Both the position numbers and the translations under genes were made by a program. The notes under the pieces are model-generated. The model saw only the letters and a program-made list of their open reading frames with translations, was not told the origin of the DNA and ran no database searches. This document shows, piece after piece, positions 33,173 to 41,551 of a stretch of DNA of 64,000 nt. The DNA is from Treponema porcinum (GTDB lineage Bacteria > Spirochaetota > Spirochaetia > Treponematales > Treponemataceae). Position 1 is the stretch's first letter. Each line of letters begins with the position of its first letter. The stretch spans positions 1-64,000 of the forward strand of contig NZ_FUWG01000006.1 in NCBI RefSeq assembly GCF_900167145.1. The letters are read 5' to 3'.

Positions 33173-33913
33173 CTTATTCTTGCTAATCCGCCTTTTGGTG
33201 CGAGCGTAAGTGATGGTGTTGAAACTAATTATCCGGCTCAGTTCCGTACTACAGAAAGTGCCGACTTGTTTTTACTTTTGATGATCCGCTATCTTCGTGA
33301 TGGTGGCCGAGCTGCGATTGTTTTGCCTGATGGTTCATTGACCGGCGATGGTGTAAAGCAGAGAATCCGCGAAGAGTTTTTGACTCAGTGTAATGTGCAT
33401 ACAATTGTGCGTTTGCCGAACTCTGTTTTCCAACCTTATGCATCGGTCGCTACAAATCTCTTGTTCTTTACAAAGGGCGAACCAACCCACGAAATCTGGT
33501 ACTGGGAACACAAGCTTCCAGAAGGTCAGAAATCTTATTCAAAAACAAAACCTATTCAAAAGAGCGAGTTTGCTTCGCTTAAAGAATGGTGGGGGAAGCG
33601 TGTCGAAAACGAGCAGGCATGGAGAGTTCCTGTAGAAAAGATTGCTGAAAACGGCTGGAATCTTGATATTAAAAATCCATTTGTGAAGGAAGAAGAAGTT
33701 ACGCATACTACGGCGGAACTTCTGGATAAGCTGAGTGTATCATTTAAAAAGAGTGATGAGTTGATTGCAGAATTACGGAATGGTTTGGCGGGAAAATAGA
33801 TATTGATGCAGGTTTGAAAAATATTTTATACGAAGGCTTGCAATATTAATCCTGGAATAACAGAAGATAAGGTCGACAATGAGATTTACCCCCCCCCTCT
33901 CCCCAAAAACACA

Positions 33914-33957
33914 CCCGGCAAACGTTTTCCAAAAACATTCACCGGGCGTTTGTTTTT
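33914..33957 (+). terminator. Possible terminator after the type I locus
   Basis: CCCGG plus CAAACG pair in overlapping order with CCGGG plus CGTTTG, followed by TTTTT. The two stems cannot both form as a simple hairpin, so this is uncertain. It lies at the junction between the accessory and core halves, near a run of eight C residues. No gene is seen from 33800 to 34040. Confidence 0.35.
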
Positions 33958-34040
33958 ATGTTTAGTTTCAGTTTATGCTGTCCGTTTCGTAAAGCGAAAG
34001 TCAAAACCTGACCGGCACTTTACCTTTTTACGGCACGTTC

Positions 34041-35366
34041 TTAAACGTACTTTTCGTCTATAATAGAAAGAACTTCGTCGAGTTTTGCAAGTTCTTCGTC
34101 AATCTGCGCTTCCGTGATGATAAGCGGCGGTGCGACGATGATTACGTTTTCGTGCGAATACGTAACAAATCCGCGCGACTTTAATTCTTTTACGATTGCG
34201 CCCATAACTCCGGCAGGGTCTTGTCCCCAAGGAACTAAAGGCTCGCGGGTGGCGCGGTCTTTTACAAGTTCAACGCCGCCGAAAAGTCCGATGTATCGTA
34301 CATCGCCTACAGATTTGTGTTTTGACTTGAGGCTTTCAAGAACTTTACCAAGATGCTTTCCGACTTTCTGAACGTGTCCTTCGATGTCGTTTTTAAGGTA
34401 GAATTCCTGACACGCAACGCCGGCGGCACACGCAAGAGGATGACCTGAATACGTAAGTCCGCAGCTTAAATATTTGTCGTCAAAGAAATGCGCGATTTCA
34501 TTTTTTACGATTGCACCTCCAAGCGGAATGTAGCCTGAGTTTACGCCTTTTGCAAAAGTAATGATATCCGGTACTACGTCAAAGTTCATATAGGCAAACA
34601 TTTTTCCTGTCCTGTACCAGCCTGCCATAACTTCGTCGCAAATCATCATAATGCCGAACTCGTCACAGATTTTGCGTACGCCTTTTAAGTAGTTCTTCGG
34701 ATAGATGATTATTCCGTTTGAACCTACGACTGTTTCAAGAATGATTGCCGCAATTCTGTCGCCGCCTTCAAAAATCACCTGTTCGCGCAGTTTTTCTACG
34801 TAGTAGTCGCCTTCTTCTTCCTCGCTTTCAAACTTGATTTTTTCCTGATAAGAATACGGTCCGCGAAAGTGAATGAATCCCGGAATTGCAGGTTCAAGCG
34901 CAAAGTGGCGCGGTTCGCCCGTAAGGTTTCCTGCTCCGAACGTTGAACCATGGTATGAGCGGTACTGGCTCATTACCTTAAAGCGACCTGTATACATTCG
35001 CGCAATTTTGATTGCGTTTTCGTTTGCGTCCGCTCCGCCGTTCGTAAAGAATATTTTTCCAAAGCAGTCAGGAAGCCTGTCTACAATCGACTTTGCAAGG
35101 CGTGCGCGCGGTTCTGCGCCGAACGACCCTTGAATATATGCGTATTCATCAAGCTGCGCCTTTATTGCTTCTGTCATTTCCTTGTTTGCATAGCCTGCGT
35201 TTACGTTTACCTGTTCGCTTGACATATCGGCATAGCGTTTTCCGTCCTTGTCGTATATGTAGATTCCTTCGCAATGGTCAACCGGAGTCGGATTAAGTCC
35301 GCCCTGCTTGCTCCAGCCCTGCAGAACGTATTTTGTCTGCATTTCGCTTATTTCTTTTCCTGTCAT
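34041..35366 (-). CDS. Class III aminotransferase (PLP-dependent)
   Basis: A 441-residue class III (omega) aminotransferase. FFTNGGADANENAIKIARMYTG binds the cofactor phosphate, MICDEVMAGWYRTGKMFA carries the conserved Asp, and IITFAKGVNSGYIPLGGAI carries the PLP lysine. The substrate may be taurine, beta-alanine or another omega-amine; the sequence alone does not decide. It is the first clearly core-like gene after the accessory island and lies downstream of an antiporter on the same strand, with a terminator between, so it is transcribed separately. Confidence 0.85.
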   Translation of the reverse strand: MTGKEISEMQTKYVLQGWSKQGGLNPTPVDHCEGIYIYDKDGKRYADMSSEQVNVNAGYANKEMTEAIKAQLDEYAYIQGSFGAEPRARLAKSIVDRLPDCFGKIFFTNGGADANENAIKIARMYTGRFKVMSQYRSYHGSTFGAGNLTGEPRHFALEPAIPGFIHFRGPYSYQEKIKFESEEEEGDYYVEKLREQVIFEGGDRIAAIILETVVGSNGIIIYPKNYLKGVRKICDEFGIMMICDEVMAGWYRTGKMFAYMNFDVVPDIITFAKGVNSGYIPLGGAIVKNEIAHFFDDKYLSCGLTYSGHPLACAAGVACQEFYLKNDIEGHVQKVGKHLGKVLESLKSKHKSVGDVRYIGLFGGVELVKDRATREPLVPWGQDPAGVMGAIVKELKSRGFVTYSHENVIIVAPPLIITEAQIDEELAKLDEVLSIIDEKYV

Positions 35367-35533
35367 AGTAGTGCCTCCGTAAAAAACGCATTCTGCGCCT
35401 TTTTTCGTACGAGATGACTATAGACTTTCCGGACTGTTCATTCACTGTTATTTTAAACAAATTTTCAGATTTTTTATGGGTGATTTAAATAAAAACTTTT
35501 TGATGATTCTTTAGTGATGTTTTTTTTGCAGAC

Positions 35534-35562
35534 AAAAAAGGCGGACTTTTAAAAAGTCCGCC
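35534..35562 (-). terminator. Rho-independent terminator of the antiporter gene
   Basis: GGCGGACTTTT and AAAAGTCCGCC form an eleven-base stem. On the minus strand the stem is followed at once by six T residues. It ends leftward transcription from nhaC before the aminotransferase gene. Confidence 0.85.
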
Positions 35563-35587
35563 GTCATTTTTTCTTTTCAGTCAGAAA

Positions 35588-37126
35588 TTATTTTTCTGTC
35601 CTGTTTTTCATTACGATTAAAAATCCTGCAAGTGCCGCTATTCCGAATGCAAGCGAAATGAGGCAGCTTGGAACTGTTCCAAGGGAGTGAGTAAATCCTG
35701 CTACGATGTATGCAAGGAATGAAATTACTGCCATTGAAATTGCGTACGGAAGTTGCGTTGCAACGTGCTTTACGTGGTCGCACTGTGCGCCGGCACTTGC
35801 CATAATCGTTGTGTCGGAAATCGGGGAACAGTGGTCACCGCATACAGCTCCTGCCATACAGGCAGAAATTGAAATTATGCGCAGTACATCTCCTACCGGG
35901 AAAATTGCAATGCAAATCGGAATGAGAATTCCGAACGTTCCCCAGGATGTTCCTGTTGCAAATGCAAGGAAACAGGCAATTATGAAGATGATTGCCGGAA
36001 GGAAGTTCTTGAATCCCTGTGCGCTTCCTGCAACAACTCCTGCAACGTAGTCTGCCGCGCCAAGACTGTCTGTCATTGCTTTAAGCGTCCACGCCAAAGA
36101 CAGGATGAGGATTGCCGGTACCATTGCCTTAAATCCGTCCGGAATGCACAGCATACACGCCTTGAATGAAAGGACTTTGCGTATTCCGTAAACAAACAGC
36201 GTTATGATGAGTGCCGCAAACGAACCTAAAACAAGACCGATTGACGCATCGCTGTTTGCAAATGCTTCAATAAAATTGTGGAACGCAGGGTTTGCTGCCA
36301 TTTCACCTTCAGCCTCGCCTTCAATCAGCGGTGTAAAAAATCCGCCTGAATAAATCATCCCCAGCGTACAGAAAACTATGAGGGTTGCAATCGGGAATAC
36401 AAGATCAAAGACTGTTCCTGTTCCCTGAATGTCGTCATCGTCATCCGTAGGTTCGTTCATAATCTGAACAGCTTTTTCATATTTTGACATTTCGCCGTAT
36501 TCAAATTTCATAAAGACGAGCGCAAACATAAATATAATGGTAAAAAGTGCGTAAAAATTGAACGGAATTGCACGGATGAACAGGGCAAGTCCGTTTTCGC
36601 CTTCTCCGGCAAATCCCGAAACTGCTGCTGCCCAGGAACTGATTGGTGCAATGATACAGACTGGTGCTGCCGTTGCGTCAATGAGATATGCAAGTTTTTC
36701 TTTTGAAACGCCGTATTTGTCAGTTACCGGCTTCATTACAGAACCTACCGTAAGGCAGTTGAAGTAGTCATCGATGAAAATCAGTATTCCAAGGCAGATT
36801 GTTGCTATCTGCGCACCGACTTTAGACTTGATGTGTTTTTTAGCCCAGTTTCCAAATGCGGCAGAACCGCCTGCTTTGTTCATAAGGCAGACCATAATTC
36901 CAAGTACGACAAGGAAAATCAGGATGCCGACGTTCCAGCTGTCTGAAAGCTGCACAACCATTCCGTCCTGAAAGACGTGGGTGATAAAGCCTGTGAACGA
37001 AAGTCCGGAGTAGAATGCTCCGCCGATAAGAATACCAATAAATAGAGAGGAATATACTTCCTTTGTGATGAGTGCCAGTGCAATGGCAACGATTGCAGGT
37101 ACTAGTGACCAAAAAGTTCCGATCAT
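35588..37126 (-). CDS. nhaC: NhaC-type sodium/proton antiporter family protein
   Basis: A 512-residue, strongly hydrophobic inner-membrane protein with roughly twelve membrane segments. LGILIFIDDYFNCLTVGSVMKPVTDKYGVSKEKLAYLIDATAAPVCIIAPISSWA is the signature of the NhaC family, including the conserved DDY and the broken-helix region. An acidic loop (NEPTDDDDD) lies mid-protein. It probably exchanges sodium or an organic cation for protons. A 54-codon ORF begins upstream and ends 12 bases before this gene, so the two are likely cotranscribed. Confidence 0.88.
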   Translation of the reverse strand: MIGTFWSLVPAIVAIALALITKEVYSSLFIGILIGGAFYSGLSFTGFITHVFQDGMVVQLSDSWNVGILIFLVVLGIMVCLMNKAGGSAAFGNWAKKHIKSKVGAQIATICLGILIFIDDYFNCLTVGSVMKPVTDKYGVSKEKLAYLIDATAAPVCIIAPISSWAAAVSGFAGEGENGLALFIRAIPFNFYALFTIIFMFALVFMKFEYGEMSKYEKAVQIMNEPTDDDDDIQGTGTVFDLVFPIATLIVFCTLGMIYSGGFFTPLIEGEAEGEMAANPAFHNFIEAFANSDASIGLVLGSFAALIITLFVYGIRKVLSFKACMLCIPDGFKAMVPAILILSLAWTLKAMTDSLGAADYVAGVVAGSAQGFKNFLPAIIFIIACFLAFATGTSWGTFGILIPICIAIFPVGDVLRIISISACMAGAVCGDHCSPISDTTIMASAGAQCDHVKHVATQLPYAISMAVISFLAYIVAGFTHSLGTVPSCLISLAFGIAALAGFLIVMKNRTEK

Positions 37127-37138
37127 AATTCTGTCCTT

Positions 37139-37303
37139 TTATTTTTCCTGTAGTTTCGTAAAGTCTGTTTCAAGCGGATTTTTAATTCCGCTTTTTTCAA
37201 GTTTTTCCATTACTTGAAGAACGTAATCTAGTTCATCAAGCATTGTGGCGGCGCAATACGTCTTAATCTGACGAAGTGCTTTAATTGCTTTTTCATTTGT
37301 CAT
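37139..37303 (-). CDS. Small 54-residue protein upstream of nhaC
   Basis: ATG 37303 follows GGGAGG by four bases and opens 54 codons to TAA 37139-37141. The peptide begins TNEKAIKALRQIKTYCAAT and is amphipathic, with repeated leucine spacing (MLDELDYVLQVMEKLEK), suggesting a short helical protein. No membrane segment or known motif. It lies in the same direction as nhaC with a 12-base gap, so it may be a regulator or partner of the transporter. The good ribosome binding site and regular codon use support it as real. Confidence 0.65.
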   Translation of the reverse strand: MTNEKAIKALRQIKTYCAATMLDELDYVLQVMEKLEKSGIKNPLETDFTKLQEK

Positions 37304-37438
37304 ATTTCCTCCCATAAAAGTTAATGCGGAAGGTCGGAAGCAAATGTTCCTGACAACTTCCGGGTTGACTTCTTATGCTGTTCCATAATGAAATGAATTT
37401 GCAGCGCAAGCTTCCGGCGGGAACAGCAATTGATAGGG

Positions 37439-37538
37439 AAGTTCGCAACGCGAACTTGTGAATAAAAAATCTGACGCTATTTCAGGCAGAATTTTTATTA
37501 CACTTTCCCGTTTTATAAAAAGTCTGCAACGCAAACTT
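37439..37538. repeat. Two triplet-loop palindromes in the gap before the HAD gene
   Basis: AAGTTCGC-AAC-GCGAACTT (37439-37457) and the diverged AAGTCTGC-AAC-GCAAACTT (37520-37538) share the AAC centre with the palindrome at 33127 in hsdM. The surrounding 400-base gap (37304-37703) holds no gene; the rest is low-complexity AT-rich sequence and a promoter. Confidence 0.6.
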
Positions 37539-37667
37539 AAGGCAGATAAAAGCATACTCCTGTAAAAAAATGTTGTAAATAAAAAAACTGCGTTTTTGCA
37601 AAAAAACAGAGGTTTTTTCCTGGTTTTGCGTTTCTTCTTCTCTTTTTAATCGCTTTTTCTTCCCGAT

Positions 37668-37697
37668 TTGACCATATTCCGTTCTATTTGCTATACT
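37668..37697 (+). promoter_or_regulatory. Promoter of the HAD phosphatase gene
   Basis: TTGACC (37668-37673), 18 bases, then TATACT (37692-37697) with TG one base upstream (extended -10). It ends six bases before the ATG at 37704, implying a leaderless mRNA. Confidence 0.65.
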
Positions 37698-37703
37698 GAG
37701 GTT

Positions 37704-38537
37704 ATGAAACTCCCGTCACAAAAACTGAATGTAAAAGTCATAGCCTTTGATCTTGACGACACGCTTTTAAATCACGATTTGAAAATTTCACCGAAAACTG
37801 TTTCCGCAATCCAGAAAGCGGCTGAAAAAGGAATATATATCGTTCTTTGTTCTGGGCGTGCAGAAAACGCAATTCTTCCGTATGTCCGCGCCCTTGATAT
37901 TGCCGGTACTCAGCAGGGAAGATACTTAATCGGAATAAACGGTGCGAGCGTTCTTGACCTTCATACGCGCCTTCCGATTTATTCGCACACTCTTGCAAGC
38001 GACATTCTGAAATACGTTTACCACGAGGCAAAAAAGCGCGGTATGGCGGCGGTTGTATATGATCCGTCAACTATTTATGCCGGGGAAGATTCAGCCTGGG
38101 CGCGGAAGGACGCGGAAATGTGCGGACTTCATTTTAAGAAAGTAGACGATTACGAAGCGTTTTTAGACAGTCCGCGTCCGAAAATGCTTGTTCCGGCAGA
38201 GCCTGAACGGATTTCCGAATGGCAGCCGCAGCTTCAGAAGGAACTTGAGGGAAAGGCGGACGTTTTTATCAGCAAGCCGTTTTTCCTTGAGGTAATGCCG
38301 CACGGTGTTGGAAAAGGCCAGGCTGTCTTGTGGCTTGCAGACTATCTTGGAATTCCGCGCGAACAGACGATGGCTTTTGGCGACAGTATGAACGACGAAT
38401 CGATGATTGTTCAGTGCGGTTACGGCGTTGCAATGTGCAACGGTCTAGAATACATAAAGGACAAGGCTGATTTTGTTACGCGAAAGAGCAATGCCGAGGA
38501 CGGAATTGCCGATTTCCTTGAGTCGTTTGTTTTATAG
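37704..38537 (+). CDS. HAD family hydrolase, Cof type
   Basis: A 277-residue Cof-type haloacid dehalogenase phosphatase. Motif I is AFDLDDTLLN (nucleophile near residue 16), motif II is the VLCSGR Ser, and motif IV is MAFGDSMNDESMI. The cap between is of the large C2 type. Such enzymes hydrolyse sugar phosphates or cofactors such as FMN or PLP; the substrate is unknown. The ATG at 37704 is chosen because it fits both motif spacing and the promoter. It converges with a methyltransferase gene eight bases away. Confidence 0.88.
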   Translation: MKLPSQKLNVKVIAFDLDDTLLNHDLKISPKTVSAIQKAAEKGIYIVLCSGRAENAILPYVRALDIAGTQQGRYLIGINGASVLDLHTRLPIYSHTLASDILKYVYHEAKKRGMAAVVYDPSTIYAGEDSAWARKDAEMCGLHFKKVDDYEAFLDSPRPKMLVPAEPERISEWQPQLQKELEGKADVFISKPFFLEVMPHGVGKGQAVLWLADYLGIPREQTMAFGDSMNDESMIVQCGYGVAMCNGLEYIKDKADFVTRKSNAEDGIADFLESFVL

Positions 38538-38544
38538 AATGATG

Positions 38545-39768
38545 TTAAATTTCGAGCAGTTTCTTTAGTTTTGGCTTTACGTTCAGCCGTTCTGCAAGTG
38601 ATTTTGCTCCTGTATTGCCGGGGTTCTGCCTGTCTGCGGACGGATTTTTTTTCAGTGCGCGGATAAGCAGGTTTTTCGGCGTGTGTTCCATATCTATGAA
38701 TTCCAGGATTTGTACGGAATAGCCGGATTTTTCTAGATATTCTGCGCGGAGCGCATCTGTTGCCAGCGACGCAAAACGTTCCTTTATAAGACCGTATTTC
38801 AAGAGCGGTTCGAATTCTTGGGGAACGGTATTTTCTGCCTTCCAGCGTTTTTTATTCTCATCAAGCTGTGCGTTAAGCTCATGCTGGCAGCACGGAACGC
38901 TTAGGATTGCGCGGCATCCGTGTTTTACTGCGTAGTCAAGCGCGTAGTCTGTGGCGGTGTCGCAGGCGTGAAGCGTAATTACGATGTCCGGCTCGTTTTT
39001 GTATGAATAGTCTGCGATGTTTCCGGTGTCAAAACTGAGTCCTTTAAGATTAAGGCGTTCTGCCGTCCGCGAGCAGTATTCGATTACGTCGCGTTTTAAG
39101 TCAAGCCCGATAATTTCTGCGTCAATTTTTTTTATTTCGGTAAGAAAATAATGCACTGCAAATGTCAGGTACGATTTTCCGCAGCCGAAATCTGCAATTC
39201 TTAAAGTCCGCCCTTTTATCTGCCCGGTAACCGCCGGAAGAATGTCGTCAAGAAATTCAAGGAAACGGTTTATCTGGCGGAATTTATCGTACTTTGACGA
39301 GATGATTTTTCCTTCCGGCGTCATTATTCCTAAAAGCACGAGGAACGGAACGGGCGTACCTTCCGGAATAAGGTAATTTTTTGTGCGGTTTGCACTTTTT
39401 GAAAGGATGTTCATTGCCGTTCCTGCGTTTTTTCTGCCGTTTTTCTGCGAAGAAAAAACGTTCGTGCTGGTAATTTTCTTTTTCAGCGTGGTGATTTCAC
39501 CTTTTTTGTTTGCAAGAATGGTCGTTTCTTCTGATTCTGTCCTTATGACGCAGTTTTTGAACGTCTTTCCGGCGTTTTCCTTGATGAATTCGTCAAGTTC
39601 CGCCTCCGTCATCTGCGAGTGGAATGCCTGTGTTTCGGTGAATGATTCCGCAAAATACGGCGTTTTTCCCGAACTGTGGGCATAGCGGATTTTTATGCGC
39701 GTATACGGTTTTCCCAGCGTTTCGGCGCAGTTTTTTGACGGTTTTGAAAAGGTTGCGGAAATAATCAT
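38545..39768 (-). CDS. SAM-dependent methyltransferase
   Basis: A 407-residue methyltransferase. The C-terminal domain has the AdoMet motif RIADFGCGKSYLTFAVHYFL, the acidic IIGLDLKRDVIEYC and VITLHACDTATDYALDYAV, ending with SVPCCQHELNAQL, a cysteine-rich segment of the Methyltransferase_32 type. The N-terminal 150 residues are unassigned. The target may be RNA or a small molecule. The start is set at ATG 39768 (MIISATF), because the longer upstream reading overlaps the parA promoter. Confidence 0.78.
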   Translation of the reverse strand: MIISATFSKPSKNCAETLGKPYTRIKIRYAHSSGKTPYFAESFTETQAFHSQMTEAELDEFIKENAGKTFKNCVIRTESEETTILANKKGEITTLKKKITSTNVFSSQKNGRKNAGTAMNILSKSANRTKNYLIPEGTPVPFLVLLGIMTPEGKIISSKYDKFRQINRFLEFLDDILPAVTGQIKGRTLRIADFGCGKSYLTFAVHYFLTEIKKIDAEIIGLDLKRDVIEYCSRTAERLNLKGLSFDTGNIADYSYKNEPDIVITLHACDTATDYALDYAVKHGCRAILSVPCCQHELNAQLDENKKRWKAENTVPQEFEPLLKYGLIKERFASLATDALRAEYLEKSGYSVQILEFIDMEHTPKNLLIRALKKNPSADRQNPGNTGAKSLAERLNVKPKLKKLLEI

Positions 39769-39801
39769 AGTTTTTTTACTGTATACCTTTTTGAAAAAAA
39801 A

Positions 39802-39810
39802 TGATATATT
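39802..39810 (+). promoter_or_regulatory. Extended -10 of parA
   Basis: TG-A-TATATT ends seven bases before the parA ATG (39818). No strong -35 is seen. It lies close to the divergent methyltransferase start. Confidence 0.45.
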
Positions 39811-39817
39811 GAAGCAT

Positions 39818-40573
39818 ATGGGTAAGTGTTTTGTTTTTGTCAATCAGAAAGGCGGAGTTGGAAAGACAACTTCCTGCATAAATATCGGCGCATATATCGC
39901 TCTGGCAGGTAAAAAAGTCCTGCTTGTTGACTTTGATTCTCAGGGAAATATGTCAAGCGGAGTCGGCGTTTCAAAGGATAAGCCGACTATCTACGAATTG
40001 ATTGCAGGGCTTACTTCTCCGCAGGAAGCGGTTAAACATACTCCTGTAGCCGGACTTGATGCAATCAGTGCTTCAATCGACCTGTCTGGTGCGGCTATTG
40101 AGCTTGTAGAGCAGGATAACCGCGAGTTCTTCCTTAAAAAAGCACTTGCACCGTTCCGTGACGTTTACGATTATATTTTAATTGACTGTCCTCCGTCACT
40201 CGGACTTTTAACGCTGAACGGTCTTGCCGCAGCTGATTCTGTTCTTGTTCCTATGCAGTGCGAATATTTTGCACTTGAAGGAATTACGCTTCTTTTAAAA
40301 TCCGTAAGCAATGTTCAGAAAAGCATAAATCCGGAGCTTGTAATCGGCGGAATTTTCTTTACTATGTATGATTCGCGTACGCGTCTTGCACAGGACGTTG
40401 TAATGCAGGTTAAATCTTATTTTAAGGACGTTGTTTTCAATACGATTATTCCGCGAAACGTCCGTCTTTCGGAAGCACCGTCGCGCGGACTTCCTATTTG
40501 CAGCTATGATCCTGAGTGTGCCGGCGCAAAAAGCTATGCAAAGCTTGCAGAAGAGGTAATGAAACGTGGCTAA
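39818..40573 (+). CDS. parA: Chromosome partitioning ATPase ParA/Soj
   Basis: A 251-residue ParA/Soj. The deviant Walker A is FVNQKGGVGKTT at about residues 7-18. LLVDFDSQGNMSSG, DYILIDCPPSLGLLTLNGL and FNTIIPRNVRLSEAPSRGLPI are the usual markers. It binds DNA as an ATP dimer and is driven by ParB at parS sites to segregate origins. It overlaps parB by eight bases. No near-perfect parS palindrome was seen in the window. Confidence 0.93.
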   Translation: MGKCFVFVNQKGGVGKTTSCINIGAYIALAGKKVLLVDFDSQGNMSSGVGVSKDKPTIYELIAGLTSPQEAVKHTPVAGLDAISASIDLSGAAIELVEQDNREFFLKKALAPFRDVYDYILIDCPPSLGLLTLNGLAAADSVLVPMQCEYFALEGITLLLKSVSNVQKSINPELVIGGIFFTMYDSRTRLAQDVVMQVKSYFKDVVFNTIIPRNVRLSEAPSRGLPICSYDPECAGAKSYAKLAEEVMKRG

Positions 40574-41534
40574 AAAAGGTGGATTAGGACGAGGGCTTGA
40601 TGCGCTTTTAGGCGGAAGGCCTGCTGAACAGAATGAAGAAATAAACTCTGCTGTGAACGGCTTTTCTTCCGCAGAAAGCCGTTCTGCCGCCGTTACTCCG
40701 ACTGCAGGACTTCCTGCCGGAATAGAAGTTGACGAAAACGGCGGTCTTTGGGTCAGCCCGAACCTTCTTATTCCTAATCCAAAGCAGCCGCGAAAGGACT
40801 TCCGGCAGAAGGAACTTGAAGAACTTGCCGATTCTATCCGTGAACACGGCGTCATTGAGCCTATTCTTGTAGAAAAAACTGACGGTGATAATTTCTATAT
40901 TATTGCCGGAGAACGCCGTACGCGCGCCGCAAAAATTGCCGGTGTTGATAAAGTTCCTGTCCAAATCAGGAAGTATGACGAAATAAAGAAGCTTGAAGTC
41001 GCGCTCATCGAAAACATCCAGCGTTCTGACCTTAATCCTATTGAAGAAGCGCAGGCGTATTACGATTTGATGCAGCTGGGCGATTTAACTCAGGAAGACG
41101 TTGCGCGCCGTGTGGGAAAAAAACGTCCTACGATTGCAAACGCTGTCCGTCTTTTAAAGCTCCCGGAAGATATGCAGAAGTCGCTTGTTGAAGGGCAGAT
41201 TTCCGCCGGTCACGCACGTGCGCTTCTTTCGGTTACGAACGTTGCCGATATGCGCATTCTTTTCGGGAAAATTATAGGAAGCGGACTTAGCGTTCACGAT
41301 ACGGAAGAACTTGCCCAGCAGTATAATAACGGCGGCCGCGCATCTGCAAAGAAGCCTGCTAAAAAGCCGGAGAAAAAAGACCCTGACATTGCAGAAATCG
41401 AGCAGAAGTTCATCGAAGTGTTCGGAACAAAAGTCATTCTTAAGGGAACTGTAGACAAAGGTTCAATTCAGATTGACTATTTCAGCAGGCAGGATTTAGA
41501 TCGCCTTTACAACGTAATTGTATGCCAGTCCTGA
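40566..41534 (+). CDS. parB: Chromosome partitioning protein ParB/Spo0J
   Basis: A 322-residue ParB. It starts at GTG 40566 with AKKGGLGRGLDALLGG. The CTPase/ParB-N region includes LIPNPKQPRKDFRQKELEELADSI, IIAGERRTRAAKIAG and VALIENIQRSDLNPIEEAQAY. The helix-turn-helix is TQEDVARRVGKKRPTIANAVRLLKLP. A lysine-rich linker precedes the C-terminal dimerisation part. Translation is coupled to parA. Confidence 0.93.
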   Translation: MAKKGGLGRGLDALLGGRPAEQNEEINSAVNGFSSAESRSAAVTPTAGLPAGIEVDENGGLWVSPNLLIPNPKQPRKDFRQKELEELADSIREHGVIEPILVEKTDGDNFYIIAGERRTRAAKIAGVDKVPVQIRKYDEIKKLEVALIENIQRSDLNPIEEAQAYYDLMQLGDLTQEDVARRVGKKRPTIANAVRLLKLPEDMQKSLVEGQISAGHARALLSVTNVADMRILFGKIIGSGLSVHDTEELAQQYNNGGRASAKKPAKKPEKKDPDIAEIEQKFIEVFGTKVILKGTVDKGSIQIDYFSRQDLDRLYNVIVCQS

Positions 41535-41551
41535 TTTTTCTGCTGCTGTTT

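Larger units (their letters stand above)
32288..33799 (+). pseudogene. hsdM: Broken type I restriction methyltransferase subunit
   Basis: Three pieces are needed to read HsdM. Piece one (32288-32428) gives NIMRKDQGVSGDAQRIEQLGW, then runs into a repeat and stops. Piece two, in another frame (about 32451-33056), covers LKIIDDKEAEMEL to the AdoMet motif LDPACGTGGFLTSAI and GQELKPLPFMLC. Piece three, in a third context (about 33173-33799), starts LANPPFGASVSDGV, the catalytic NPPF motif. The linker of some 50 residues between FMLC and NPPF is gone, replaced by about 116 bases of palindromes. The subunit is almost certainly inactive. Confidence 0.85.

Noticed and set aside
32428..33173. Programmed frameshifting in hsdM
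   Set aside because: The breaks coincide with inserted palindromes and about 50 conserved residues are missing, so no frameshift could restore the protein.
39818..41534. parS site close to parAB
   Set aside because: No sequence close to the TGTTTCACGTGAAACA palindrome was seen; the GTTCCAC string near 59150 is inside a coding region and not palindromic.
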